Assembly (NCBI RefSeq): GCF_019320115.1
Contig: NC_089588.1
Location: 119,193,591 to 119,257,590 of the forward strand
Length of the DNA stretch: 64,000 nucleotides
Reading direction: 5' to 3'
Source: Miscanthus floridulus
Taxonomy: Eukaryota; Streptophyta; Magnoliopsida; Poales; Poaceae
Shown: one piece after another, positions 1-11,595 of the stretch
How positions within the stretch are numbered: position 1 is the first letter of the stretch
Layout of the letters: each line of letters begins with the position of its first letter
Translations under genes and position numbers: made by a program
The notes under the pieces: generated by a model
Told to the model about the DNA's origin: nothing
The model's input: only the letters and a program-made list of their open reading frames with translations
The model's database searches: none

Positions 1-582
1 CAACGGGAGTACGGCCGATTTGGCCCGAACCGGCCCTGCAATGGATTTGGGCCAGCGTAGAATTCAGTGTTTCATCTTTATGGAAAGATTATAAGGGTTC
101 TTCGTGAAAAATCAGTAATGTCGTTTTCATAAATGTTAGCACAAATTTTGTTTTTAAAACGTCTAATATATTTCAGTTGTCTATTTAATGGATTTAACAA
201 AGAAATGCATTGTAAGAATAAGAAAAAATATATTTTTTCTAAAAGGACCTGTAATGTTCCAAAAAGTGATGCTTGGATTGTACGTATCTTTCTGACCGTT
301 TTTAAAGACAATACGAGGAAACCCCCCCCTAAAAGCGCCTCTAAACTTTTGGGCGTTTGTTTTTTTGGCAGCCGCTATTATAAATAGTCTTATTTGGCTC
401 TAAACAGTCCTGCGCCAGTACACTTTATTTCCGACTACCGCTCTGCCAGGGCCAACGGTGGAGTAGCCGCGCATGTTCGCCGCGGGGCCTCATGTGCGAC
501 GCGCCTGCAGAGACGCGGCGGGCTCCCCGATGCGGTTCAGGCGGACGGCGTGGTGAGATCCTAGGCATATCTCTAGGTGTGC
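1..582. other. Flank of short CACTA; no gene recognised
   Basis: An AT-rich part (about 60-420) passes into a GC-rich part (about 420-582). Short ORFs occur on both strands, but none resembles a known family and their reading frames differ between the two copies. I see no supported gene. Confidence 0.6.
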
Positions 583-1760
583 CACTACCAGATACAGGAG
601 CTTTGCCGAGTGCCAGGGGCACTCGGCGAAGCCCAAAAAACACTCGGCAAACCCTGTATCGGCAAACGGTAGTTTGCCGAGTGCCCAAAAAACACTCGGC
701 AAACTTTTTTTCAAAAAAAAATAAAAAAAGACACGCCGACACCACGCCCGCACCACCAGCACCACCGCCGCCACCACCATCTGCGTCGTCGTCCCCTCCG
801 CCGCCTGGGGTGCGCCGGATCTGGAGCTCAAGGTGGCGGAGCTCGCCGGATCCGTCACTCGCCCGTCGGATCTGGAGCTCGCCGGATCCACGCTGCCAGG
901 CCGGAGGGAGCTCGTCGGAGGGAGAGAGGAGAGAGGGCGCGCCGGAGATGACGTAGAGCTGAGGTGGAGGAGGAGCGCCGCATCGCCGGCCCGACGCCGG
1001 TGGAGGAGCGCCGCCACCTTGCTCGCGCCTGCCGGATCCGGGCTGCTCCTCGCTGGGGCACGCCAGATCCACCGTCGGAGTGCCGCCGGAGCAGACCTCC
1101 GCCACCAGGAGACGCGCTACCGGAGCAGACCTCTGCCCCGCTCGCCGGCTGCCGCCTCCATCCCGAGAGAGAGAGAGAGAGAGGAGAGAGGGCGCGGGCG
1201 CGGCGGCGCCGGAGATCCACCGGGAGGGAGGAGAGAGAGAGAGAGGGCGCGGGTGGATCTGGGGAGGGAGGAGGAGAGAGGGCACGGGCACAGCGGCGCC
1301 GGAGATCCGCCAGGAGGAAGGAGGAGAGAGAGGGGGCGGGCGGTTCTGGGGAGGGAGGAGGAGAGAGAGGGCGTGGAGGAGGAGAGAGAGGGCACGGGTG
1401 GTTCTGGGGAGGGAGGAGGAGAGAGGGCGCGGGCACGGCGTTAATTAAGTTAGTTTTTTTATTTGCCGAGTGTCCTACATCTGGGCACTCGGCAAAGTTT
1501 TTTTTTCATTTTTTTCTTCTTCTTCTTTCCTAGAAAAAAAGGTTTTATTTCTTTGCCGAGTGTAAAAAATAAAACACTCGGCAAACCCTCTCTTTGTCGA
1601 GTGTTTTTTTTACACTCCGCAAACCTCCTCTTTGCCGAGTGTTTTTTTTTGCCGAGTGTTTTTAGCGCAGCACTCGGCAAAGAACTTGTTCGTCGAGTGC
1701 CCGAGGGAAAACACTCGGCAAACCTAAAAACACTCGGCAAATTTGACATTTCTGGTAGTG
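583..1760. mobile_element. Short non-autonomous CACTA transposon
   Basis: It begins CACTACCAGA and ends TCTGGTAGTG, and it is flanked on both sides by the 3-bp target duplication TGC (580-582 and 1761-1763). Both ends carry direct and inverted subterminal copies of TTTGCCGAGTG, the presumed transposase-binding repeat of this family. There is no transposase gene. The interior is GC-rich and purine-rich. Length is 1,178 bp, and the copy at 47979-49112 is 44 bp shorter. Confidence 0.95.
1160..1440. repeat. GA-rich minisatellite inside short CACTA
   Basis: Degenerate tandem repeats of GGGAGGAGGAGAGAG-GGCGCGGG type. The block produces long but meaningless open frames on both strands. The number and spacing of units differ from copy 2 (about 48530-48785), which explains part of the length difference between the two elements. 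Confidence 0.75.
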
Positions 1761-2583
1761 TGCGGCGCGATAGGCTGCGGTGAGCTTCCATGCGAGGGTT
1801 GCGGCAAGCTCGCCGCCGCGACGAGGTCTAGGCGGTCGGCCAGGCAACGGGCTGCAGGGCAGCGACGCAGTGGCCTAGGTCCTAGGCAACGGCGGCGAGG
1901 CCGACCCGCCCTCCAATGCGGAGACGCGGTGACCCTGGCCCCCAGTCATGGTAGCGCGAGGCGCCCTCGGCCACTGGCACGGCGGCGACATGGCCCAATT
2001 GCAGCTGCTCCCGGCGCGGACGCGGCCGCATCTTGCGCCCGGCCCCGCGCACCCGGTGCGGAGAGCTGACCCGTGGCTGGTTGTCCACGTCAGTGGCTGC
2101 CTTGCCCTTGACCAGCGCGGCCCGCGCGACGCTGGTGTTGGGAGCCGGCGAGCTGCGTTGGGCCTGAGCGCCCCTGAGGCTGGCCTCTTCTCGGCCAGAG
2201 GGAGCCCGGAGGCCGCAGTGGACTGGCCATGGGCACGCGCGACGCGGCCGTGCTGCTTGCGGCTCTGCGACGAGGAGGCGCGCGGCGATAAGGGAGCGGG
2301 TGGGAGCCTATTCGGCGAACGGCGGTGACCGGTGAGGAAGGGGAGTGCCACCGTGTATGGATAGCCGGGGTCCGAGGTGCGGCGTAGCCACGAGCTCGAT
2401 GGAAAGCTCTAGAAAGCCCGGTAGCTGTGCTTTTTTATGAGAGTTGTGCCCGCTTTATACCGTCCCATCAAAATGGGATGAACCCAAAAAAAAGGGCGAC
2501 GTGGCCCAATGACGTGCTCGAGCTTGGCTCAGGATTCGAAAGGAAAAAATGTGAGGCGTGCACGCATTTATTCGCAATTTGTA
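1761..2583. other. GC-rich flank, no recognised gene
   Basis: A GC-rich tract continues to about 2350 and then turns AT-rich. Overlapping open frames exist on both strands (for example 1948-2328 plus and 1875-2351 minus). None has a recognisable domain, and the corresponding minus frame in copy 2 (49227-49913) has a different start and length. This is probably decayed transposon or captured sequence. Confidence 0.5.
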
Positions 2584-2841
2584 CTCCCTACAATCCAAAA
2601 TAAATGCAAATCTTGTTTCTAGAAGAGTCAAACTTTTTTTGTTTAACTAAATATATAAAAAAGTATTATTACTGATGATGTGTAATAAATATTATTAGAT
2701 TGATCCTGGAATGTACTTTTATAATAAATTTATTTAAATATAGAGATATAAACGTAGTACTATTTTCTATATATCTAGTTAGAATTAAAAAGTTGGACTT
2801 CTTTAGAAAGGAGATGTGCATTTATTTTGGAACGGAGCAAG
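2584..2841. mobile_element. Stowaway-type MITE (Tc1/mariner)
   Basis: Terminal inverted repeats CTCCCTACAATCC.. and ..TTGGAACGGAGCAAG are flanked by TA dinucleotides at 2582-2583 and 2842-2843. Internal AAAATAAATGCA / TGCATTTATTTT extends the inverted repeat. It is 258 bp, non-coding, and present at the same position in copy 2. Confidence 0.88.
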
Positions 2842-3227
2842 TAATTTTGCAAGTCCAGTTCTAGTGTTCCATGTGTGGCATACACACATTTGTTCCCAAG
2901 TTGTTATATGTCATTTTTACACAGGTTGGACAGTTTAGAGTTTAGACTTTACTAGACCATGGATCGGTACAGATAATCTCTGGAATTGCTGATTCCTTAT
3001 TTTTAGCCTTTCTCACATTTTCTTATTGAAAAAGACACGTATCTGTGAATACTTCAGCAAACGATGGCTTACAAGTTAAACCAAACCCAATGGGACAAGG
3101 CAAATTAGTTTATATAGACACTCAAGTTGCTAATTAATAAGAGGAAAACTAGCTAGACCAGAAGAGACAAATTACAAACAGTGAAATCACACAACTACAG
3201 TCTTTACCCTTCCTCTGTGCTGATTTT
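2842..3227. other. AT-rich intergenic stretch
   Basis: No open frame or element boundary recognised. Copy 3 starts inside the homologous stretch (61526 corresponds to about 2994). Confidence 0.5.
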
Positions 3228-4900
3228 TTAGCCTTCACTAGGAGAGCAAGTATCTATATATGATGATCTTTTCATATCATTCTCTAGGTCAAACGGGATC
3301 ATGATGCATGATGTAACAGAAAGAACAGAACGAAGGTCTTGATGATGGAGGTTGCGGCCTGATCGTACTTGTTCATGGCCATCTGGTGGTAGACTGAATA
3401 AAACAGGATTGGCAAGCCGGTCAGGATGGTACATACCTCCATGAAAAAACCAGCTACCAAGAGTTTGGACAGTTCCTCCCCTATGTCTATCAAGAGTATG
3501 TCTTCCTAATTAATGAACAGTGTCATTATGACTGGCACCGTGTTAGCTGAGTCGCCAAGGTCAACCTCGACCGCCTTGGCGTCCTCAACGGGCTTGGAAG
3601 AGGTAGAGGCTGAATCCTTGTTCGAGTTAGGGGAGCCCTCAAAAGATGCAATAATGATCATGGTGGCCACCAGGTAGCACTCCAGCTCGCACAGATATGC
3701 ATGCTAGAGATTGGACCTAACAGTGATAATGTTGTTGTGGTCATGGCCATGAACTTTCGATAGTATGGTCATCCTAGAATCACAAGGCAGGTGTCTAGGA
3801 AGTCCACCACCTCAAAGGTGAGGGGTCTCGGTGCAGAAGTTGGCGTGGTCGCCAAAGGTCACAAGGAGGTCAAATTTTCCAAGTGCCATTGCTTGCTTAC
3901 TGTGCATGATGCAGTGGATGGTTTCTTCGATGCGTCGGATACACGAGCGAGGGATCTTCATGGCATCCAGGGTCCTGCTATAGAGTATGTTGAGATATTT
4001 GTCACCATACATGAGCACCTTTTGTGGGTGCTTGTCTCCGATGTTGGGGACGACCACGAGAGGAAACCTTCCTAGCTAGTTGGGGACATGGTTGGGGAGG
4101 TCTGAACTATCAGATGTGATGGCCAAGTAAGACAACTGCAGGAATGAGGGCACAACCGGCTACACCATATTGACCTTTCGCATGGTGAGCATCTACATCA
4201 GCTTCAACTCAAATGCAGCAGGCTCCTGAAGATGATGAGGCACTCAATTGTTATTTTCCTTGCTGGTTGTTTTGGGACATGCCAAGTTTAAAAAGAATCT
4301 GAATTTTCTATGCCAAAAAATACAGGGAAGAGAGGAGGTTGAGGACCCTTTGTATTTTGGTAGTAATTTAAACTCCGCATTCCTCGGTGGCCAGGGGATC
4401 ATGCTTCTTCTTGCCCGTGAGAGGCTTGAGGTCATCGCAAATGAAACAACTGAAGATATCACAATCCATGTAGGCATGCTTTATAGGGCACGCGTGGTTC
4501 GGGTACGACCTCTCCACTTCCTTCTTGAAGTTGACACATGTGTTTTCGCCACGCTATTTGCCAGGGGGGTTGACTGCCCCAACGAACTCACCACTGTGGT
4601 AATTCTTGCCTTTCTTCCTCCTCATTTCTCGACAGGACGATAGTGCTCGATAATCCTCGATTCCTCGTCATGCTTGGCCATGCAACTGCCCTTATCGAAG
4701 TTGGTGAGGATAGCCTCTTCACCCATGGCATGAGTACCAGCAATGTTGAGGACCTCCCCTGTGGTGCACAGGTTGAGCACCCAATATTGAGAACAAGGGG
4801 ACTCCCAAGTGGTGCCATGGGTGAAGGCATTGATGACATTGACATCAGTGATATCCAAGACCTATTTCTCTCCCCTCCCTCCCTATCATTCACATCGACA
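3228..4900 (-). pseudogene. Ty3/gypsy gag-pro-RT fragment, degenerate
   Basis: Read on the minus strand, pieces of a RIRE2-like gypsy polyprotein appear in the expected order. A gag tail of the form D-V-N-V-I-N-A-F..A-T-G-E-E-A lies near 4860-4700. A retroviral-protease-like segment with L-N-I-L-Y-S-R-T-L-D-A-M is at 3812-4057, followed by E-V-V-D-F-L near 3800. A reverse-transcriptase entry segment (K-L-L-V-A-G-F-F-M-E-V, then L-A-N-P-V-L-F in another frame) is at 3340-3493. The protease active-site region reads L-M-Y-G-D-K instead of a normal D-S/G-G triad. Frameshifts and stops separate all pieces. There is no RT catalytic core, RNase H, integrase or LTR, so this is a dead internal fragment. 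Assignment to gypsy is by pattern recognition of these conserved stretches. Confidence 0.78.
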
Positions 4901-5065
4901 AAAAACCTACTTATTTCTATACAAGAGTATATATCAAACTGTTGACATTAGCAATGTACCTGTCAAAAAGATATTATATTGGTTGTGCCCAGATCTAGCC
5001 TACACAATAGCTACATGCAAATTGACAATTAGTACCACCATGTAAATTATCTTCTATATACATAA

Positions 5066-5660
5066 TCCAGGTCAGCTCGATCTAGGATATATGATTTTGT
5101 GGAGCTGGTCTCTATATATGCAAACCGGTCAAAAACAGGAACAGTTGGCCTTACGGTTTGCGAGATTGCACACGCCAAAAGAATCTGTCGTTGAGAACAT
5201 CGTGACAACTTTTTTTCTGTACTTAAGGTATCAGCTTCCGTAGGATATATAGATTGGCCTGATGATTTGCGAGATTCCACACGCCAAGTATCTATTGAGG
5301 GCATCGCGACAACTTATTTTCTGCACCTAAGGTATGAGCTTCTCTAGGATATATAGATCGATTTTGTAGAGCTGGTCTCTATATATGCAAACCAGTCAAA
5401 ATAGGATTGGTTTGCGAGATTGCGCTCGCCAAGAATCTGTTGAGGGCATCACGACAACTTATTTTCTGTACCTAAGGTATGAGCTTCTCTAGGAATAGGA
5501 CATATAGATTTTGTAGAACTGGTCTCTATATATGTAAACCGGTCAAAACAGGATCCTTTGACCTGACGGTTTGCAAGATTGTGCACGCCAAGAATCTGTT
5601 GAGGGCATCGCGACAACTTATTTTCTGTACTTACGGTATCAGCTTCTCTATGTAATTGGC
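5066..5660. repeat. Degenerate tandem repeat block (about 4 units)
   Basis: Units of roughly 120-200 bp share the landmarks AGGATATATAGATT, GGTCTCTATATATGCAAACC, TTTGCGAGATTG, CACGCCAAGAATCTGTTGAG, CATCGCGACAACTTATTTTC and GGTATGAGCTTCTCTAGG. Another diverged unit lies at about 12930-13020, beyond the Helitron. The block recurs at 52413-53000 and from 63597 to the window end. Related single segments occur at 20718-20802 and 46770-46860. Non-coding. Confidence 0.85.
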
Positions 5661-5842
5661 CAGCTCGGACAGTAAAGAAAAAGCAAGTGGACTGAGTGCG
5701 TGAGCCCTGTTGTTTTCATGGGTAAGCAAAAATGAGGCAAGTGGATGAAAATGCTGACATTATCACACGTTGTTTGAAATGCTTTGAAACTTAAAAAAAA
5801 CATACTTTCTGAGCAGAGGATCTAAATGACATTCTGATTACA

Positions 5843-7058
5843 TCTCCACTATAATTGAAAACTTGTCTCTATCAAAATCAAAGGGTTCATAATAGATCTA
5901 CGTCAAATCCAAAGGCCCAGAAACGATGTTTGATGGAGGCTTCTCACACCCCCTCACCTCCGCACTCTCCCCGCCCGCATCCTCGTAGCTCTCGGCAATT
6001 AGGATCCAATCACCGATCATTCAACCATCAAAAAAGAAAGTCCGGGAAAAAAGGCATGACAACCTCCGCACCGCAGCATCCTCCTGTTGACGCTAGACTC
6101 CGGACGACTCTCGCCACCATCGCCGACCTGTTGATGGTCGCCTCCTCCTACTGACTCACTTGGCCTCCGCCGCCGACGGACTGCACTGTGACTACTGCTT
6201 CGAGCCCTGGACGCCGTGCTTGGGCCGCGTACGCGCGTACATGGCACCGGCATCCAGCAAACGGCGGCGACCGGACGGCACAGCTCCGTCAGACCCGCAA
6301 ACGTCGGCGGACGACGACGTCATTCGCGGCGACCAGGACACAGAACCAGTGCCGCGAACGCCGCGACGAGACCTGCCGAGCCTGGCATTCAGATCAGGCA
6401 TCGGCAAGAGGCTGCAGTCCGTTCTCGAGGGCACTTCTCCAGTCGACAAGGTCACGGTGCCCATGACGAACGCCGCTCACAGCCCGGCGACCGTCGAAGA
6501 CACCTACATACGGCGAGGACAGCAGCACCAAGGAGCAGCTCATCACGCCGTGGACCGTCTCCGTCGCCAGGTGAGCGTGCGTGTGTGCGTACTGGTGCCA
6601 GCCAGGTGAACATGCGTGTGTGCGTGCATGGACTGGTGCATGGCACTATGCTGCTAAAGTTTACTGGCTTCCTTGCGATACTATCAGAAATCTTGCTGTC
6701 GCCTATCACATTTGTTGATGGATTGGTCACAAATAATTTGAGAACAATTGATTTCTGGTTTTCTGAGATTTTGTGCTGACATTGACTATCCATTTGTAAT
6801 AGGTACTATAAATAAAAATCAAAGGTCCTGCGTCGTCACAGACTGCTTGTGATACATTAACTAAATGTCTACGTCGAGAGATACACACGATCCACTAAGC
6901 GACATCACCAACATCACAGGTATGATTTTACATTGTATTAATTTGGTACCATAAATCTTAATGCTCTTTTCTAGACATTCGATCAGAGTTTAAAAAGTTT
7001 GACTTACAATAACTCTACAAATTGATTTTTACAGAGACCGATGGAGTAATATATAACT
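5843..7058 (+). other. Helitron leader region
   Basis: AT-rich 5' end followed by a GC-rich block (about 5935-6610) with overlapping open frames, for example 6160-6609 and 6216-6779 on the plus strand. None is a family I recognise. The GC-rich block ends in GTCGCCAG followed by GTGAGCG, which looks like an exon end plus splice donor. It may be a leader exon or a captured host 5' exon. Confidence 0.45.
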
Positions 7059-7076
7059 TTGGGTTGGCTAATTGAT

Positions 7077-8290
7077 TTCCTGTGCTGTGACCATATAGAT
7101 GAGGCCCGGCGGACTAGGGAACAAAGGAACTTGCAGCAACGAATTCGGCGAGCTGAAATGACCGACGAACAAAGGGAGGAGATGAGGAGGAAACAACGTG
7201 AGTACCAACGTCACTACCGAGAACGGAAGAAGGCCGAGTCCCAAAACAATAGCGCTTCTTGTGTTTTGACTGCACCCGGTATAATTTTTCTTTGCTTAGT
7301 TTATTATTACTCAGGCTCTTAATATACTCAAACCAACGTTATGAGATGGACCAAAAAAAATGCAGGTACTAATCGTTCTCAGATAGACCAAAACTCGCCA
7401 ATTATACTGGACAAGGAAAATATCCAACCAACCGCACATGGGAATCATAGCCATGGTGGCATTGGCACCTCAACGGCAATAGGCACTGCTCTATCAGTGG
7501 CTAGCGATAAAGATTGGATATGTGTTTATTATGTGAAAGAGTCTCATTATTTAATTTTTGTAATCTCACAAACGTGACCCTGCAGATATTAGTAACCATA
7601 CGATGGGCGAAAGGAACGCGCAACAACGAAAGAGAAGAGCAGAGATGACCGATGAGCAGAGAGAAGAGAATAAAAGGAGACAACGTGAGTACCAACGTCA
7701 ATATCGAGCACGGCAGAAGGCTCAATTGCAAAATAACAGCACGCCAGCTGCTATCAACCAAATAGTGCCATCGTCCTCGCTGGCAGGTTAGTAATATCCG
7801 AGACCATAAGGATTTCATCCACCACTTGATATATCATGAACCTTTGTTTATATTCATATCTCAAGGTGTGAATTTGAGCGCTGGATTAGCGACAATAATG
7901 GAAACCAGCGAGTTAGCAGAGCCTATGGATTGGTTACACAGAAATGATAATTATGTTCCAGCGCGTAGAGCCCCACCTACTTCCGGCGAGGCAGGTCTGG
8001 TCATCAGCCACAACATTTTTTGCTATTATATATTTTATTTCCTACTTTGCTTATATTACTTAATATTAAAATAAAAATATTAAATATCTACTATGCAGAA
8101 AGACAAATACCTGAGCTACGCAACAACCATGTACATGTCCAATCCAATGAAGAAGAATTCGACCGTGAACTATTTGAACCAGCGCATGATGGTTGGGACA
8201 GTGATGAAGATGCCATGGACGGTGGCCATGGATTGCACAATGAAAACTTATACGATGATGATGGGGTCATTCACCGACATGCGCAAGGTA
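7077..8290 (+). pseudogene. Helitron N-terminal charged exons
   Basis: Two near-duplicate basic segments (7100-7250 and 7603-7740) read R-R-A-E-M-T-D-E-Q-R-E-E followed by R-Q-R-E-Y-Q-R-Y-R-type repeats. This is the charged coiled segment found in front of the Rep domain in grass Helitron proteins. They are followed by acidic exons (about 8094-8290). Exon-like pieces are separated by AT-rich introns with GT..AG borders (for example ATGCAG before 7365). The start codon of the original protein is not certain. Confidence 0.6.
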
Positions 8291-8387
8291 CTACGACAAC
8301 ATCTATCCCTACTGGTTATAAATGCAGCTTCATTTTACCAAATATTTATATATTAAGTGAAAGTAATTACTACAATATCCACACAGG

Positions 8388-10996
8388 TCATGATTATGAG
8401 TCATATCGCGTGCCTCCAGAGGGTCCAGCTGCAAACAGTGTGACACATGACGATCCATATGACTACATCTACCAGAACCTGCCAGAACGACATAAATTGA
8501 GAAAGGTCCCTAACTGCAGTTACTCTGGTGCGATGAGGTTTCAGGGTGAGACACCCGGGTTTTGTTGTAGAAAAGGAAAAGTACAGATACATATACCAGA
8601 TGTTCCTGCAGAGCTCAAAAGGTTGTTCACAAGTCAAGTGCACGATGATGCAAAATATTTCAGGAAACATATATGTTATATCAACTCACATTTCGCCTTT
8701 GCAAGTCTAGGGGTTACCATTGACGACAGATATAAAAGTCCAGCACGGACCGGTGTTTATACATTTCGAGTGCATGGTATGTTGTACCACCGTCTTGACC
8801 ACCTGGTGCCAGGTGGCCGCGGTGCTTGGCATTTGCAGCTCTACTTTTATGATACAGAAGATGAGGCCTTATCACATAGAGTCAAAAGGTCCCCTGATCT
8901 TGATATCAACATCATTCAGACTATCCTAGCAATCTTGCAAGATAACCCATATGTTCATACTTTTAGGAGAAATGGGGATTTTCCAAACTTGGATGAGTAC
9001 AAGATTGAACTCAATACAAATGTCACGCTTGACCAAAGAAGGTACAATGCCCCAACGGCATCCCAAGTTGCTGCTATTTGGATGGATGGGAACGATCCAC
9101 AGAGATGTTTTGATAGAAGTGTGGTTGTATATGGAAAGACCGATCGTCGTCCGTAGTATATCCGAGCATGGCATGGTTGTTATGATGCCTTAGCTTATCC
9201 TATATATAACCCACGAGGGGAAACAGGATGGAACAAATTTATGCCGTACAGTGAGGATCCATTCACTCCACCATCTGCAACCGTGGCTTCTACTAATAGT
9301 GCTAATGGTGGAGCTGAAGGGACTACTGGTGGTAATCATGGTATTATTTGCTATAATATTTTTTTTGCTATTATATTGGTACTACTGATTCGATACTATA
9401 ATACTAATTATAACATTATCTAATGTTTTGTGTATCTTGCAGCTGATAATAACAACGAAAATCATGTGGAAGAAGGCGACAATGATGTGCAAGAAGGTGA
9501 TGTGCTAGCTGGAGTTGCAGATGCAGCACAATCCGCAAAATATGTAACTGCACGAGAATACTACTGCTTCAAGTTGCAAGTTAGACGGGGACTTTTTAAC
9601 ATTTTATTATTCGGAGGACGTCTTTTCCAGCAGTGGGCTGTGGATATGTATATAAAGATTGAGTCTATGAGGCTAGATTGGTACTCTAATCCTGAGCACC
9701 AAAAACTAATACGGGCGGAGCTATACCAGGTAACCACTCATATTATATTGTTTATTTATATAATTGTTTTTCATGAACTTTGCAACCTTGTTACTGCCTT
9801 TCGCTAAAAGTAAGTGCTTAAATGTATTTTAGGGACTTGTTGATGTTATCTCTGCTGGAGAGACAAAAGGTTCTAAGGTTGGCAAGAGAATTGTGCTGCC
9901 AAGATCATTCCCAGGATGCGATCGAGACATGCAGCAAAGATTCGTTAATGCTATGGCTATTGTTCAGCGTTTTGGAAAGCCTGATTACTTCATCACCATG
10001 ACATGCAATCCCTACTGGGAAGAGATAACAAGCAATCTTGAACCGGGGCAGGACCCACAAGATAGGCCAGAACTGGTTGCAAGAGTGTATAGGGCAAAGT
10101 TGCATGATCTGAAGGATCTTCTAATCAAGAGGAAGTATTTTGGTGAAGTTGCAGAATACGCTCATGTTACCGAGTTCCAGAAAAGGGGTCTGCCACATGA
10201 GCATTTATTGCTGATCATGAAATCAGGGAGTAAGTTGACAACCCCAGATGCATATGATCGAGTTATTTCGGCAGAGATACCAGACAAGGACAAATACCTA
10301 GAGTTGCATGATCTGGTTATCAGCCATATGCTTCATGGCCCATGTGGCGTCCTAAACAAACACTGTGCATGCATGGTAAATGGAGAGTGTCGCTTTCAAT
10401 ACCCTAGACAGTTCTGTGAGGCGACCCAACAAGGAAAGGACTCCTATCCAACCTATCGGAGAAGGGATGACGGACGACGAGTCAGGATCAGGATAGCAGA
10501 GTTAGATAACAGGTGGGTGGTGCCATACAACCCTGGTCTACTCTTTAGATACAACTGTCACATAAATGTTGAGGCATGCGCAAGCATTAAAGCAGTGAAG
10601 TATCTATTTAAGTATGTATATAAAGGCCACGACCAAGCATCATTCTCAGTAAATGCAGACCAAAATGATAGGGATGATGGTGTCATCAATGAGATACAAC
10701 AGTATAGGAATGCTAGGTACATTTCTCCACCGGAAGCTGTGTACAGGATCTTCGGATTCCCAATGTTTGGAATTTATCCGTCAGTATTGCAGCTCCAGCT
10801 ACATTTGCCTAATATGCAGTCTGTGACATACAATGATGACGAAAACCTGGAGGATGTTGTGAGTCGCCCGGCTTCTAATAGGACAACACTGACGGAGTAT
10901 ATCCAACTGGATCGACAAAAATGGAAACACGGTATCGAAGTGTCATCTTGGCCAACTAAACATATGATCACTAAAAGAGCGCAAACAGATGGGTAA
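8388..10996 (+). pseudogene. Helitron Rep (HUH endonuclease) protein, truncated
   Basis: The pre-Rep segment at 8388-9230 includes W-H-G-C-Y-D-A-L-A-Y-P and N-P-R-G-E-T-G-W. It carries one in-frame TAG (9154-9156) where Gln (CAG) would fit the family. Helitron_like_N follows at 9440-9729, then an intron to about 9832, then the Rep core to 10996. The core shows D-Y-F-I-T-M-T-C-N-P, the HUH-type G-L-P-H-E-H near 10190, and the paired-tyrosine motif K-Y-L-F-K-Y-V-Y-K-G near 10600. Rep normally cleaves and rejoins Helitron ends. Here the frame ends at 10996 after T-L-T-E-Y, shortly after the Rep domain, and no PIF1/RecD helicase motifs follow. The nonsense codon and missing helicase argue that it is not functional. 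Confidence 0.88.
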
Positions 10997-11085
10997 AAGA
11001 TCAACTATACCTTTTGTGTACATGGCATTGTCACACTAGCAACAGTACCTGTATCACTCATATTTTACTTGTAATATTTGCACAG

Positions 11086-11492
11086 TGTAAGTTGCGGTTT
11101 ATGGATGCTTAATTATATGGAGTACTGGACTGGAACAACTTTATCTGACGCTGTGACCCAGGTAATTTCATAAGAATATTTCTAAATATTTTTTATTTTG
11201 GTTTGGTTAATAATCACGACTTGCTCATATTTTTAGGACGATATAAGTAACTTTAGGTTCAAGCTACCTGCGATCTTGTATAACTCCATGCTAAACACAG
11301 CGAGAGGGTTACAGGATGATGAGCAAGATATGGAAGACAACAATAATCTTGATGATGATGTTGTAATGCTCAATAATCCAGATGAAATAGATATGATACT
11401 GTCGGGTACAACAACATGGACAAACAAACAAGACCTATTGTCTGCATTTCGTGCATGCATCCTGCTGAATAATGACCCTGAATCTTTAGAGT
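11086..11492 (+). pseudogene. Captured Ulp1-like C-terminal fragment (Cys box)
   Basis: After an acceptor CACAG, the frame reads S-C-G-L-W-M-L-N-Y-M-E-Y-W-T-G with the Cys codon at 11093-11095. It then runs through an intron (about 11161-11236) to F-R-F-K-L-P-A-I-L-Y-N-S and an acidic tail ending TAA near 11493. This matches the cysteine-box end of plant Ulp1/C48 proteases. The histidine and aspartate boxes that should precede it are absent, so it is a 3' fragment fused behind the Helitron Rep. Confidence 0.65.
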
Positions 11493-11595
11493 AAGTCATT
11501 CTAAAGTAAATTATTTTGTTCTAATTTAAAGATTTTTCATCACCCCTGCTACAACTGCTACGATAATTCATTTGTTTGTTGTCCTGGTTTTTTAG

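Noticed and set aside
425..1533. Long overlapping open frames on both strands (up to 288 codons) and their copies at 47821-48833
   Set aside because: They arise from GC-rich and GA-rich low-complexity DNA, cross the CACTA borders, and change length and frame between copies. No domain is recognisable.
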